DNA of 64,000 nt from Eucommia ulmoides (GCA_016647705.1 CM028334.1:5742546-5806545); one strand, 5' to 3'. Shown: positions 46,740-58,500, counted from the stretch's first letter. The notes: a model not told the origin generated them from the sequence alone. Numbers and translations are program-made.

Positions 46740-47749
46740 ATTCAAAACAAAGAAAATTAGATTGGGATTATCATGAGTAGTTGTATTCCGTTTCTCAATT
46801 GCACAATTCACATGTGCAAAAGTACCGGCATCCACCACAGCTGTACAACCATCTCTTCTCCTCCATTCTATCACCGCATATGTTGCATGGATACTCAAAC
46901 CTCGAATACTCTTCGGGAAAAGCATATTCAAGAGTGAGGGGGTGACCATGAAGATTAGGGCTTTCAATGGTGGTCGGCAACACAGCACAATCGTGGTGAA
47001 CCCAGAATCGATGGCATATGGTGCACAGATAGGAGAGGCCGTCGTCGTGTTTTGTGCCGCAGCCATTACATTTGAACGAGGCGGGCAGAGGCAAATGAGT
47101 CAAGGGGTGCTGGTGACTTGGGTGCTTCATCTTGTGGCTGCTTGGGTGCTTCATCAACTCAGTGGCACAGTCTGCGTGGAGGTCAAAGCCACAGCGTTCA
47201 CAATGGTAGACCAAACCCCCGCAATCTCTGTTGCAGGCATCGCACCTATTACAATCCTCAGGAAGCAAAAACATGGTGAGGGGGTGATGAGGGTGGAGGT
47301 GGGTGCTCTGTGATCTCGCCTGGCAAGTCGCGGCACCATTTGTGGAACTTAAATTCACAGCCATGGGTGCTGCAACTGTACAAAGGATTGCCCGTAAATA
47401 TGGGTAACTCACACAAGCGGCAGTACCAAACGCTCTCGTTGACACCATACTGCTTTTTTTCGTCAATGAACACCAATGAATCGCGATGGTTATACAAATG
47501 GTGGCGTGGCTGCTCTGTTTTCTTGCTTGAATCGTCGCGGCACTGTTTGTGGAGCTTAAATCCACAGCCATGTCTGCCGCAACTGTACACTAGATCGCCC
47601 GATTTTATGAGACCACCACACCACTCGCAGTAACATTCTTCGTCACCGTACTTGTGTTGTGCTTCCACCAATGAATCGCGATGGTTTAACAAATGGTTCA
47701 GGTTCCCGATGTACAGGTACGGCATCCTGAATCTCCTGATGAACTGCAC
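46740..47749 (-). pseudogene. DC1 domain protein, frameshifted copy, unit B
   Basis: Counterpart of 23121-24158. It keeps the zinc-ligand cysteines that unit A lost (CYCEWC, KCNGCGTKHD, LYSCGGCRYF), but two single-base insertions break the frame. One lies near 47297 (gtggaggtggg for gtggagtggg), between domains 2 and 3; the other near 46818 (gcaaaagtacc for gcaaagtacc), in domain 5. The first segment is 47749-47258 and the second about 47297-46800. Confidence 0.85.
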
Positions 47750-48803
47750 GATGTAAATATGGGTAACAAATAGCGATAGCGCTCTAAATAGCTATCATTT
47801 TTTTTTCCTTTTTCTCTTTTAATTTTTTTTTCTTTTTCCTTTGCCTCTTCAATAAATTGATAAGAAACCAAAGAATATTAGTGAATCCTAGATTTCATTT
47901 TTGGTAACATTTTTTCTTCTTTTTCTTTTTCTTTTCTTTTCTTTTTATTCTGTTTCTTTATTTCTTTTTCTTTTTCTTTGTTTTTATTCTTTTTTTTTTT
48001 TATTTTTTTCTTTATTTCTTTTTCCTTAGATACATCATCTTTTTGCCATCTTCACATAATTAATATGAAAACAGAGAACATTAGTAAATCCTAGATTTGA
48101 TTTAAACTGCTATTATGGATTTACATATTTTTCCACTAAAATGGTAAATTAATTTAATTAAATTCTTAATCTATATCTCTTAGTAGCATGATAAAACAAT
48201 AAAATATTCCCATTAGAAGGTCACCGTGCTGAGCACAGTCCATTTTTCATCCAAAATTATTAAATAAATATATATATTTTAATTTTGTGCAATTGAAACA
48301 AATATGAAACTTGAGGGATTAAATATATAATTTAAAAAATCTTTAGGTCCATATAGTCAGTCACCCCTTATTTTAGGGACGAAAAATATAATTTTCTCCA
48401 ATTTTAATGTAAAAAATGCACTTCTGATCCTTAAAGTTTTAAATAGGTGTACAAGTGATCCTATAATTTACTAACTAATATATTTGTCTCTAGAGATTTT
48501 ACTTTTGTTTCAATAAAGTCCAATTAAAAGCAAAGTTAGCATATTTGAAGTAAAATCAAGTCACATGCTTGGCACATGGCCTTTTCAGTTGTCTATTTTG
48601 AATCAATTTTATAAAATAAATTGGACCAAAATAATACAAAAAGTAAACTTTAAGAGATAAATTGCAATAATTAAAATATCAGGAGCCAAAATGAAACATT
48701 ACTAAAATATTAGGGGCACAAGTGCACTTAGAGTATAAAGTACAATTTACCAAATCCGGCCCTTGCATGGCCGGATTTGGTATTTTTTTTTTCAGGGGGT
48801 GGG
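47750..48803. other. Pyrimidine-rich tract and AT-rich flank, unit B
   Basis: Counterpart of 24159-24903 joined directly to 26081-26440; the unit A MULE-type insertion is absent (site near 48432-48440). It contains the dyad ccaaatccggccc...ggccggatttgg (48755-48780). Confidence 0.65.
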
Positions 48804-48893
48804 ATATTGGGCGAGTTGTTTACCTATTAAATATTAAAAAACAAGAAAATTACTGAAAGAGAATACTTTTTAACTTATTTACGTAGCTAATGC

Positions 48894-49187
48894 ATTTCGC
48901 CCTTGTGAAGGGCGAAATCGAATTTTTTTTTTTTTTTTTTTTTTTTTTTGATCCCGCGCTTGTGAACAGCGGGATAAAAAAAAATTAATTTAATTTGAAC
49001 CCGCCCTTGCGAAGGGCGGGATCAAATATTGATCCCGCCCTTCGCAAGGGCGGGATCAAATGATTTTTTTTTTTTTTTTTTTAGAATGTGATCCCGCCCT
49101 TGTGAAGGGCGGGATCACCAAACGACGACCAGCCGTTAACACGGCTGGTCGCCGTTTGCTTTGGCCGGTCAAACGACCGGCCAAAGC
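48894..49187. repeat. Stack of seven different hairpins, left arm of the fold-back MULE
   Basis: Near-perfect palindromes follow each other: 48894-48918 (atttcgccc core), 48950-48975 (gatcccgcgc), 48997-49023, 49031-49057 and 49090-49116 (all gatcccgccc...gggcgggatc), 49121-49156 (gcgaccagccg...cggctggtcgc) and 49159-49186 (tttggccggtc...gaccggccaaa). T or A runs separate some of them. Confidence 0.9.
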
Positions 49188-49266
49188 TACAAAGAAGGCA
49201 GCCTCCCCTTTTCCCCCTTTTCAATTTTTGAATTTTTGAAATCTCGGTATATGTGCACAACTTCGC

Positions 49267-49401
49267 CTATAAATATGACTTGCCGGATTTCATTAAAATT
49301 CACATTTCTTCATTTCCTCCTTCTCTCATTTGTTCTTCATTTTGATATTTTTTGTTCTAGTTACACTTCTTCTATTCAGACTTCTACTCCTCTATTCACA
49401 G
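49267..49401 (+). promoter_or_regulatory. Promoter and 5' UTR exon facing inward, left arm
   Basis: ctataaatat (49267-49276) is a good TATA box. A C/T-rich untranslated exon follows, ending ctattcacag|gttagt at 49401/49402, a consensus donor. The small ORF 49161-49406 overlaps it and is not taken as coding. Confidence 0.6.
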
Positions 49402-51540
49402 GTTAGTATATTTTTAACGTTTTTTTAATTTATTTGTTAATTTAATTAGTATATTTTTTACCTTTATTTGTTAGTTAGTTGGTTAGTTTAATTTGTTAAT
49501 TTAATTGTTGAATTAAAAATTATACTTTGGTCATTTTCACATGTTTAAGAAAATATAAAATAATATATTATTTCAAAAAAAATGTTAATTAGTTAGTTTA
49601 ATTTTTTACTCTAGCTATTTAATTAAAAAAATATACACTTTGACCCCTAAAAATATAACAACTAGAAAAATATAAATTTTTAATATATTATTTTAAAATA
49701 AATTATTAGTTAGTTTGTTTGTTTCTTAATTTAATTTGTTGGTTTAGTTGTTTAATTAGTTGGTTAGTTTAATTTGTTAATTTAGTTGTGAAATTAAAAA
49801 TTACACTTTGTCTCCTTTCACATGTGTAGAAAAATTAACACCTTGGCCCCTGAAATTTTTTCAATTACAAAAATATAAAATTTTCAACCTATTGTTTTAA
49901 AATAAATTGTTAGTTAGTTTCATTTTTGAATTTTGTTATTTAATTTAAAATGTATTTATTTAATTTGTTAATTTAGTTGTTAAATTAAAAATTACACTTT
50001 TGCCCCATGTGTACGAAAATATAAATCAACATATTATATTTTTAGTTAGTTTAATTTTCTAATTTAGCTATTTAATTAAAATACACTTTGGCCCCTGAAA
50101 TTTTGATAATTAGAAAAATATAAAATTAAAATATCTATTATTTTGTTTAATTTGTTAATTTAGTTGTTAAATTAAAAATTACACTTTCGCCCCTTTCACA
50201 TGTGTACGAAAATATAAATCAACATATTACATTTTTAGTTAGTTTAATTTTCTAATTTAGCTATTTAATTAAAAATATACACTTTGACCCCTAAAATTTT
50301 GATAATTAGAAAAATATAAAATTAAAATACCTATTATTTGTTTTATTTTTCGTTAATTTAGTTGTTAAATTAAAAATTATACTTTAGCCCCGTTCACATG
50401 TGTAGGAAAATATACACTTTGGCCCTTGAAATTTTTTCAATTAGAAAAATATTAAATATTCAACCTATTGTTTTAAAATAAATTGTTAGTTAGTTTCATT
50501 TTTTAATTTCGTTATTTAATTTAAAATGTATTTATTTAATTTGTTAATTTAGTTGTTAAATTAAAAATTACACTTTCGCCCCTTTCACATGTGTAGGAAA
50601 ATATAAATCAACATATTATATTTTTAGTTAGTTTAATTTTGTAATTTAGCTATTTAATTAAAAATATACACTTTGGCCCCTTAAATTTTGGTAATTAGAA
50701 AAATATAAAATTAAAATACCTATTATTTGTTTTATTTAGTTGTTAAATTAAAAATTACACTTTCGCCCCTTTCACATGTGTAGGAAAATATAAATCAACA
50801 TATTACATTTTTAGTTAGTTTAATTTTGTAATTTAGCTATTTAATTAAAAATATACACTTTGGCCCCTTAAATTTTGATAATTAGAAAAATATAAAATTA
50901 AAATACCTATTATTTGTTTAATTTAGTTGTTAAATTAAAAATTACACTTTCGCCCCTTTCACATGTGTAGGAAAATATACACTTTGGCCCTTGAAATTTT
51001 TTCAATTAGAAAAATATTAAATATTCAACCTATTGTTTTAAAATAAATTGTTAGTTAGTTTTATTTTTTAATTTCGTTATTTAATTTAAAATGTATTTAT
51101 TTAATTTGTTAATTTAGTTGTTAAATTAAAAATTACACTTTCGCCCCTTTCACATGTGTACGAAAATATACACTTTGGCCCTTGAAATTTTTTCAATTAG
51201 AAAAATATTAAATATTCAACCTATTGTTTTAAAATAAATTGTTAGTTAGTTTCATTTTTTAATTTCGTTATTTAATTTAAAATGTATTTATTTAATTTGT
51301 TAATTTAGTTGTTAAATTAAAAATTACACTTTCGCCCTTTTCACATGTGTACGAAAATATACACTTTGGCCCTTGAAATTTTTTCAATTAGAAAAATATT
51401 AAATATTCAACCTATTGTTTTAAAATAAATTGTTAGTTAGTTTCATTTTATAATTTCGTTATTTAATTTAAAATGTATTTATTTAATTTGTTAATTTAGT
51501 TGTTACATTTTATAATTTCGTTATTTGTTACACTTTCGCC
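49402..51540 (+). repeat. Tandem repeats filling the intron, left arm
   Basis: Units of about 170-210 bp alternate two phrases, attacactttcgcccctttc with acatgtgta, and tacactttggcccctgaaat, linked by ttagttgttaaatt. At least ten units. No coding sequence. Confidence 0.85.
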
Positions 51541-52163
51541 CCATGACCACGGTCAATCATACTATGAGAATGATCTTGCTCTGGAATATAGGGGAGTGGG
51601 ACGGTGTAATTAGACTCAAGTAATTGGGGGTGCAGCATAGGAGTATTGTGGGAATGATATTATTCTAGACTGTAAGGGGGTGGGATGGTGTAATTAGATT
51701 GGACTGCTTGGGGAACGGTGCAGAAAAATTGTCCGTCGGATTGGGTACTGTACGGATTTAAACTCTGGGTCATTAAGTTGGTAAAATGACCACTTGGGGG
51801 AAAAAAATTTGGACTATCATCAAATGCCCGTTCTATCTCTACATATACTTCAACAGCAAGAAGGGAGGGTATATAAAGAGGTAACTCAAGCACTTGGTTT
51901 AATGCTGAGTCATCCTCGATAGAAAACAAGGTATATTTATAGTTCGACCTGAAAAGAGCCATCGGCATCCTACACTTTAGTTTCAAAATTCCAGTAACCC
52001 CATCTTCAAGAACACATGGTTTTAGCGTCTCAATTAATTCATTTAAGCTTGTTCCCCTACGGACAACCAAAGATTTTACAACTGATGTACTATAACAAAC
52101 CCCGAACTCCGTACCTTCCCATATTCTACCACCCCAATACAATAACAACCGAACGTGATCCAT
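51540..52163 (-). pseudogene. N-terminal part of a MULE transposase, truncated
   Basis: It starts MDHVRLLLYWGGRIWEGTEF at 52163, 9 bases after a plausible splice acceptor (gatag|ccg, 52172/52173). The domain (SLVVRRGTSLNELIETL, YKYTLFSIEDDSALNQVL, LAVEVYVEIERAFD) matches the PB1-like N-terminal domain of plant MULE transposases. A Tyr/Pro/Ser-rich linker follows, with a stop at 51660, and readable sequence continues to RGHG at about 51540, where it fuses with the left-arm repeat. The DNA-binding, DDE and SWIM parts are absent. With the right-arm promoter (55024) and donor (54887/54888) this could be transcribed and spliced. Confidence 0.7.
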
Positions 52164-52559
52164 TTCAAGCGGCTATCATTTGACAAGGCAAAACAAAACA
52201 AGAAAATAATATCGTTAACTAAAACTCAATCACAAAAGTATGTTGGTTTATAGTGTTCATTTTTTATGGGTTAGAGTAATTTATTTTCAATCCTTAATAT
52301 TTTACTTATTTTGAATTTATTCAATAATTATTTTAACTTTAACTCTAAATCGAATATAAATTCCACGTCAAGCTAATATCAACTAAATATATTCAATTAA
52401 TTTGAGGAATGAAAGTGCACAATTTGTACATCATATTCCAATGTTTGTAGTGTAAATTTTTTATGGATTTCAGTAATTTATTTTCAATCTTAACATTTTA
52501 CTTACCAATATAACAAGCTTAATAAACTAACCAAAAATTATTTTATATAAGTTTAAACA

Positions 52560-54887
52560 AATACATTTTAAATTAAATAACGAAATTCAAAAAATAAAAT
52601 AAATTAACAAATTAAACAAAGAATAGGTATTTTAATTTTATATTTTTCTAATTATCAACTTTTCAGGGGCCAAAATGTATATTTTTAATTAAATAGCTAA
52701 ATTAGAAAATTAAACTAACTAAAAATGTAATATGTTGATTTATATTTTCCTACACATGTAAAAGGGGCGAAAGTATAATTTTTAATTTAACGAAAAATAA
52801 AACAAATAATAGGTATTTTAATTTTATATTTTTCTAATTGTCAAATTTTCAGGGCCCAAAGTGTATATTTTTAATTAAATAGCTAAATTAGAAAATTAAA
52901 CTAACTAAAAATGTAATATGTTGATTTATATTTTCCTACACATGTGAACGGGGCGAAAGTATAATTTTTAATTTAACAACTAAATTAACTAAAAATAAAA
53001 CAAATAATAGGTATTTTAATTTTATATTTTTCTAATTATCAAAATTTAAGGGGTCAAAGTGTATATTTTTAATTAAATAGCTAAATTAGAAAATTAAACT
53101 AACTAAAAATGTAATATGTTGATTTATATTTTCCTACACATGTGAAAGGGGCGAAAGTGTAATTTTTAATTTAACAACTAAATTAACAAATTAAATAAAT
53201 ACATTTTAAATTAAATAACGAAATTAAAAAATGAAACTAACTAACAATTTATTTTAAAACAATAAGTTGAATATTTAATATTTTTCTAATTGAAAAAATT
53301 TCAAGGGCCAAAGTGTATATTTTCGTACACATGTGAAAGTAGCGAAAGTGTAATTTTTAATTTAACAACTAAATTAACAAATTAAATAAATACATTTTAA
53401 ATTAAATAACGAAATTAAAAAATGAAACTAACTAACAATTTATTTTAAAACAATAGGTTGAATATTTAATATTTTTCTAATTGAAAAAAATTCAAGGGCC
53501 AAAGTGTATATTTTCGTACACATGTGAAAGGGGCGAAAGTGTAATTTTTAATTTAACAACTAAATTAACAAATTAAATAAATATATTTTAAATTAAATAA
53601 CGAAATTAAAAAATGAAACTAACTAACAATTTATTTTAAAACAATAGATTGAATATTTAATATTTTTCTAATTGAAAAAATTTCAAGGGCCAAAGTGTAT
53701 ATTTTCGTACACATGTGAAAGGGGCTAAAGTGTAATTTTTAATTTAACAACTAAATTAAACAAATAATAGGTATTTTAATTTTATATTTTTCTAATTATC
53801 AAAATTTAAGGGGCCAAAGTGTATATTTTTAATTAAATAGCTAAATTACAAAATTAAACTAACTAAAAATGTAATATGTTGATTTATATTTTCCTACACA
53901 TGTGAAAGGGGCGAAAGTGTAATTTTTAATTTAACAACTAAATAAAACAAATAATAGGTATTTTAATTTTATATTTTTCTAATTATCAAAATTTAAGGGG
54001 GCAAAGTGTATATTTTTAATTAAATAGCTAAATTACAAAATTAAACTAACTAAAAATGTAATATGTTGATTTATATTTTCCTACACATGTGAAAGGGGCG
54101 AAAGTGTAATTTTTAATTTAACAACTAAATTAACAAATTAAACAAAATAATAGGTATTTTAATTTTATATTTTTCTAATTATCAAAATTTCAGGGGCCAA
54201 AGTGTATTTTAATTAAATAGCTAAATTAGAAAATTAAACTAACTAAAAATGTAATATGTTGATTTATATTTTCGTACACATGGGACGAAAGTGTAATTTT
54301 TAATTTAACAACTAAATTAACAAATTAAATAAATACATTTTAAATTAAATAACAAAATTCAAAAATGAAACTAACTAACAATTTATTTTAAAACAATAGG
54401 TTGAAAATTTTATATTTTTGTAATTGAAAAAATTTCAGGGGCCAAAGTGTTAATTTTTCTACATATGTGAAAGGAGACAAAGTGTAATTTTTAATTTAAC
54501 AACTAAATTAACAAATTAAACTAACCAACTAATTAAACAACTAAACCAACAAATTAAATTAAGAAAACAAACAAACTAACTAATAATTTATTTTAAAATA
54601 ATATATTAAAAATTTATATTTTTCTAGTTGTTATATTTTTAGGGGTCAAAGTGCATATTTTTTTAATTAAATAGCTAGAGTAAAAATTAAACTAACTAAC
54701 TAACATTTTTTTTGAAATAATATATTATTTTATATTTTCTTAAACATGTGAAAATGACCAAAGTATAATTTTTAATTCAACAATTAAATTAACAAATTAA
54801 ACTAACCAACTAACTAACAAATAAAGGTAAAAAATATACTAATTAAATTAACAAATAAATTTAAAAAAACGTTAAAAATATACTAAC
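52560..54887 (-). repeat. Tandem repeats filling the intron, right arm
   Basis: Reverse complement of the left-arm array, with the same two phrases. 52172-52560 is unique AT-rich sequence at the intron's 3' end. The minus-strand donor cag|gttagta lies at 54888/54887. Confidence 0.85.
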
Positions 54888-55024
54888 CTGTGAATAGAGG
54901 AGTAGAAGTCTGAATAGAAGAAGTGTAACTAGAACAAAAAAATATCAAAATGAAGAACAAATGAGAGAAGGAACAAATGAAGAAGTGTGAATTTTAATGA
55001 AATCCGGTAAGTGATATTTATAGG
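54888..55024 (-). promoter_or_regulatory. Promoter and 5' UTR exon facing inward, right arm
   Basis: Minus-strand cctataaatat (55024-55014) and C/T-rich leader, mirror image of 49267-49401. It would drive the N-terminal transposase frame at 52163. Confidence 0.6.
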
Positions 55025-55104
55025 CGAAATTGTGCACATATATCGAGATTTTAAAATTTCAAATTAAAATTAAACCTATACCTATAAAAAAAAAAAAAAA
55101 GAGA

Positions 55105-55495
55105 AAAGAAGGCAGCCTTTTTAGGCTGCCTTCTTTGCAGAAAAAAAAAGAGGAAAAGAAGGCAGCCTAAAAAGGCTGCCTTTTTTGCAGCTTTGGCCGG
55201 TCGTTTGATCGGCCAAAGCAAACGGCGACCAGCCGTGTAAACGGCTGGTCGCCGTTTGGTGATCTCGCCCTTGTGAAAGGCGGGATCACATTTTAAAAAA
55301 ATAAAATAAAAAATCATTTGATCCCGCCCTTGCGAAGGGCGGGATCAATAAATTTTTTTTTTTTTATTGATCCCGCCCTTCGCAAGGGCGGGATCAAATT
55401 AAATTAATTTTTTTTGATCCCGCTGTTCACAAGTGCGGGATCAAAAAAAAAAAAAATTCGATTTCGCCCTTCACAAGGGCGAAATGCTAAGTTAA
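55105..55495. repeat. Hairpin stack, right arm
   Basis: Mirror of the left stack with two extra hairpins built on aaggcagcc...ggctgcctt (about 55109-55136 and 55159-55186); the left arm has only a half-site (gaaggcagcc near 49195). The rest: ctttggccggtcg... (55192-55219), gcgaccagccg... (about 55222-55256), and five gatcccgccc- or atttcgccc-type hairpins from 55260 to 55486. Confidence 0.85.
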
Positions 55496-55559
55496 AAAGT
55501 ATTCTCTTTCAGTAATTTTTTTTTTTTAATATTTAATAGGTAAACAACTCGATATTGGG

Positions 55560-57726
55560 CCTTTGAATCAATTATATATATATATATATATATATAAATT
55601 AACTAGTTAAAAAGAGAAATAAAAAAATAAATTTAAATGAATGAAAGAAAAAAATTATAATTTTGTATAAAAATTATATATAAATTTTGTATAAATAAAA
55701 AAAAAATTATAAATAAAATTGTTTAAAAATTATTTATGAAATATATAACGAAAAAATAAATTATTTTTAAAAGAAATAAAATTATTTAAAAAACAGACAA
55801 GAAACAAAATTTGAAACCAAAAACCAAAACTCTCTCAGGGTGGTTCTCTTGAGCCAAAAACACCAAGAAAACAAAAAATTTTAATTTTATTTTTTAGTAA
55901 GAAAGTAGTATCATTTTATTTTTATTTTATTTTTTTCTTGTTTTTTTTTCGATTATACGTAATGTGTCCGGGCAACTTATGCATATATCGACTAAACATC
56001 TCACTGGACGATCTTAACGATGCACTCTCTCATATCGATCTGATGCATTCAGGATTTAATTTCCGGAGTGTTACCCAAAAGAGTTCAACTCTGATTGACA
56101 ATGATGTTGGTATTGATATAAGCCAAGCCAATATTATTGAAAATATTTTTCGGTGATGTTTATGGGTGCTCTCTCTCTCTGAAAAAGCTGATCAAAGAAT
56201 TCTTGAGCAATGGCCCCTCGAGCTAGCGATATCTCTCTCCTAAATAACTATCATTTTTCTTATTTTTTTCTTTTTCTTTTTCCTTTTTCTCTTTCTCTTT
56301 CTCTTTTTTCTTTATTTCTTTTTATTTTTCCTTAGATATATCCCCTTTGTCATCTTCACAAAATTGACGAGAAAACAGAAAAAATTAGTAAATCCTTTGA
56401 TTTGATTTAAATTGCAATTATTGAGATTTAACATAAAAAGAGCAAACGTTACAGGATCCTTATATTTGATTTAAACTGTTATTATGAATTTGTATATTTT
56501 TCTACTAAAATAGTTAATTTTATTAAATTCTTAATATATATGTTCTAATATTTCATTTCTATTAGTAATATATGAAAAATTGAAAGCAGAAAGGAAATAA
56601 TTTTTTGGGGTGGTATCGGTGGCAGATCCTTTAATTTACCCTTAATTTGAAATGAAAAAAAAAATCCTCTACCCAATTGCAACTTGTATTGTAGTTCCCC
56701 CATTAAAAAATACGAAAGACCCAATACACGTGCTTACACTCTCGCTCTCTATCTCTCTATTTGAAAAGCTGACGAAGAAATTCTTGAACATTGGCCCCAA
56801 TAACTAAAGATAGTGATACCTTTCTTCGGTATCAATTTTTTTTTTCTTTTTTTTTTCATTTCCTTTTTTTTTTTTCTTTTTTTTTTTCCTTTATTTCTTT
56901 TTCTTTTTCTTTATTGCTTTATTTCTTTTTCTTTATTTTTTTTCAATTTGCTTTCAACAAATTAATGCGGCTGCATGGGGTTATTTTTAATTAATTTTTT
57001 ATCCATCATCTACGTGTTTTTTTAGATTATATTTAATTTAGTCGTTTCATCAAAATAAAATAAAATAGGAGAAAGAATAAAACAAAAAAAAAAACAATAT
57101 AAAAAATTTATTGATAGAATGGCTATTCAATTCTCTTTTATTGTTATTCTATGATTGAATGAATAGAATAATTATCTTTTACATTTTAATTTTGAGATCA
57201 AATTTATTCACAATATATATTTAATTAATAATAAACATTTTTTCAAAAAATAACTATAAAATATAAATAATATTCATATAAAAAATATTTAAAATCTATC
57301 AACAATTAAAATCTTTTTGTTCTAAAATTTTTGTTTTCACTTTTTATTAGGAATAGAAACATATTTTTTTTCCCTCAAATTTCCACTTCCATTTCCTGTG
57401 TATAGATTTTTTTTTATTCTCTTATTTCTATTTTTGATTCAGAAAAACAAATAGATTTTTTGTTCCCATATTTTTTTCATATTCACATAATTGACAAGAA
57501 AATAGAGAACATTAGTGAATCCTAGATTTAATTTAAACTACTATTATTGAGATTTAACATTAAAAAGAATAAATGTTAGAAAATCTCTAGATTTGATTTA
57601 AACTGTTATTATAGATTTTTATATTTTTCCATTAAAATGGCTAATTAATTTAATTAAATGTTTAATCTATATGTTTTAATACTTCATTTCTATTATTAAC
57701 CATATTCTTATTAGTTATATGGTACT
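55560..57726. other. AT-rich 3' part of unit B
   Basis: Counterpart of 26440-28689, with TA run (55571-55596), T/C tracts (56262-56330, 56836-56945) and the same internal duplications. The conserved small ORF is at 55938-56156. No recognised gene. Confidence 0.6.
55938..56156 (+). other. Small conserved ORF, unknown, unit B
   Basis: Same frame as 26841-27044, here with a few more N-terminal residues (MFFFRLYVMCPGNLCIYRLN). Function not recognised. Confidence 0.3.
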
Positions 57727-57799
57727 GAGTTGTTTACATACTAAATGAACTTTAAAAAAAAAAAAAAATCTGAAAAATGGGTTATTTTCAATTTTTTTT

Positions 57800-58270
57800 A
57801 TACAACCCAGGCCACTTGGGGTTGGTAACCTTGAGTATTAAAATCTGGGGTTACCAAACTCGGGTATAAAAAATCATCAATTTTCTATATCCGGGGTTCA
57901 CAACCCAGGGTATATGGTCAGTTTATTTTTTTATTTTTATTTTTAAATTAAATCCGGGGTTGTGAATTCCGAGTTCTTTACGTAATAAATATAAAAAAAA
58001 ATTCTGACAAAAGATGTATTTTAACTTATTTACGCAGGTCGCGTATTTCGGGGTTGGTAATCCCGGGAACTGAGATCCCGGGATTGCCAACCCCGGGATC
58101 TTCCATTTAATTTTTTTTTTTTTTTTTTGGACATATGGTCCCGGGGTTACCAACCCCGGGACCTTCTGTTAAAGCAGCCGGTCCGTGACCGGCTGCTTTA
58201 AGCAGCTGTCAGCTGCAAAAGCAGCTGACTTTGGCTGCTTTTGCAGCCAAAGTCAGTGACCGTTCGGCGT
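57800..58270. repeat. Hairpin stack of the PMD-bearing MULE
   Basis: Dyads built on ggggttggtaacc / ggggttacc (57826-57920), gatcccgggattgcc with its partner (about 58074-58100), ggtcccggggttacc with its partner (about 58138-58166), aagcagccggtc...gaccggctgctt (58170-58201) and cagctgtcagctg, gcagctgactttggctgc (58202-58256). Two poly(C) runs (58279-58293, 58324-58334) follow. Confidence 0.8.
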
Positions 58271-58333
58271 TTTGAAAACCACCCCCCCCCCCAAGCAGCT
58301 GTCCGTCCGATGTTTTGAAACACACCCCCCCCC

Positions 58334-58500
58334 CATATAAACCCCAACCGGCCCTCCTCCATTTCATGCAGCCTTATCCTTCTCCTTCTCCTTCTCTTTC
58401 TCCATCTCCTTGTTCCTTCCTCAATTTTGTTCATCATTTATTTGCTCGATTTTCTTCATCAAAATTTCACAACTTCACAACATCTTCCTCATACTACAAA
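58334..58500 (+). promoter_or_regulatory. TATA-like box and C/T-rich leader of the PMD-bearing MULE
   Basis: catataaacc at 58334-58343, directly after a poly(C) run, then a C/T-rich leader to about 58500 like those of the fold-back MULE. A possible short exon with ATG at 58366 is unproven. Confidence 0.5.

Larger units (their letters stand above)
48812..55551. mobile_element. Fold-back MULE, 6.7 kb inverted duplication (unit B only)
   Basis: The element starts CGAGTTGTTTACCTATTAAA and ends in its reverse complement. atattggg flanks it at 48804-48811 and 55552-55559 (nine bases if the preceding g is counted). Unit A has one copy of the site (near 26437). The left arm (48812-51540) and right arm (about 52560-55551) are inverted copies of each other: terminus, hairpin stack, promoter, 5' UTR exon and repeat-filled intron. 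The 1-kb centre holds the start of a MULE transposase frame in minus orientation. It is thus the 5' end of an autonomous MULE joined to an inverted copy of the same 5' end, with the catalytic part missing. Confidence 0.9.
28750..57790. repeat. Unit B of the tandem segmental duplication
   Basis: Second copy, same orientation as unit A. Net of the Gypsy (9.4 kb) and fold-back MULE (6.7 kb) it is about 12.9 kb. Similarity to unit A stops near 57790, 64 bases inside the MULE that starts at 57727. Confidence 0.9.

Noticed and set aside
48894-49187. Regular palindromes that could suggest a CRISPR array
   Set aside because: Spacing is irregular, intervening sequence is poly(T) or poly(A), the stems differ, there are no cas genes, and the DNA is plant nuclear.
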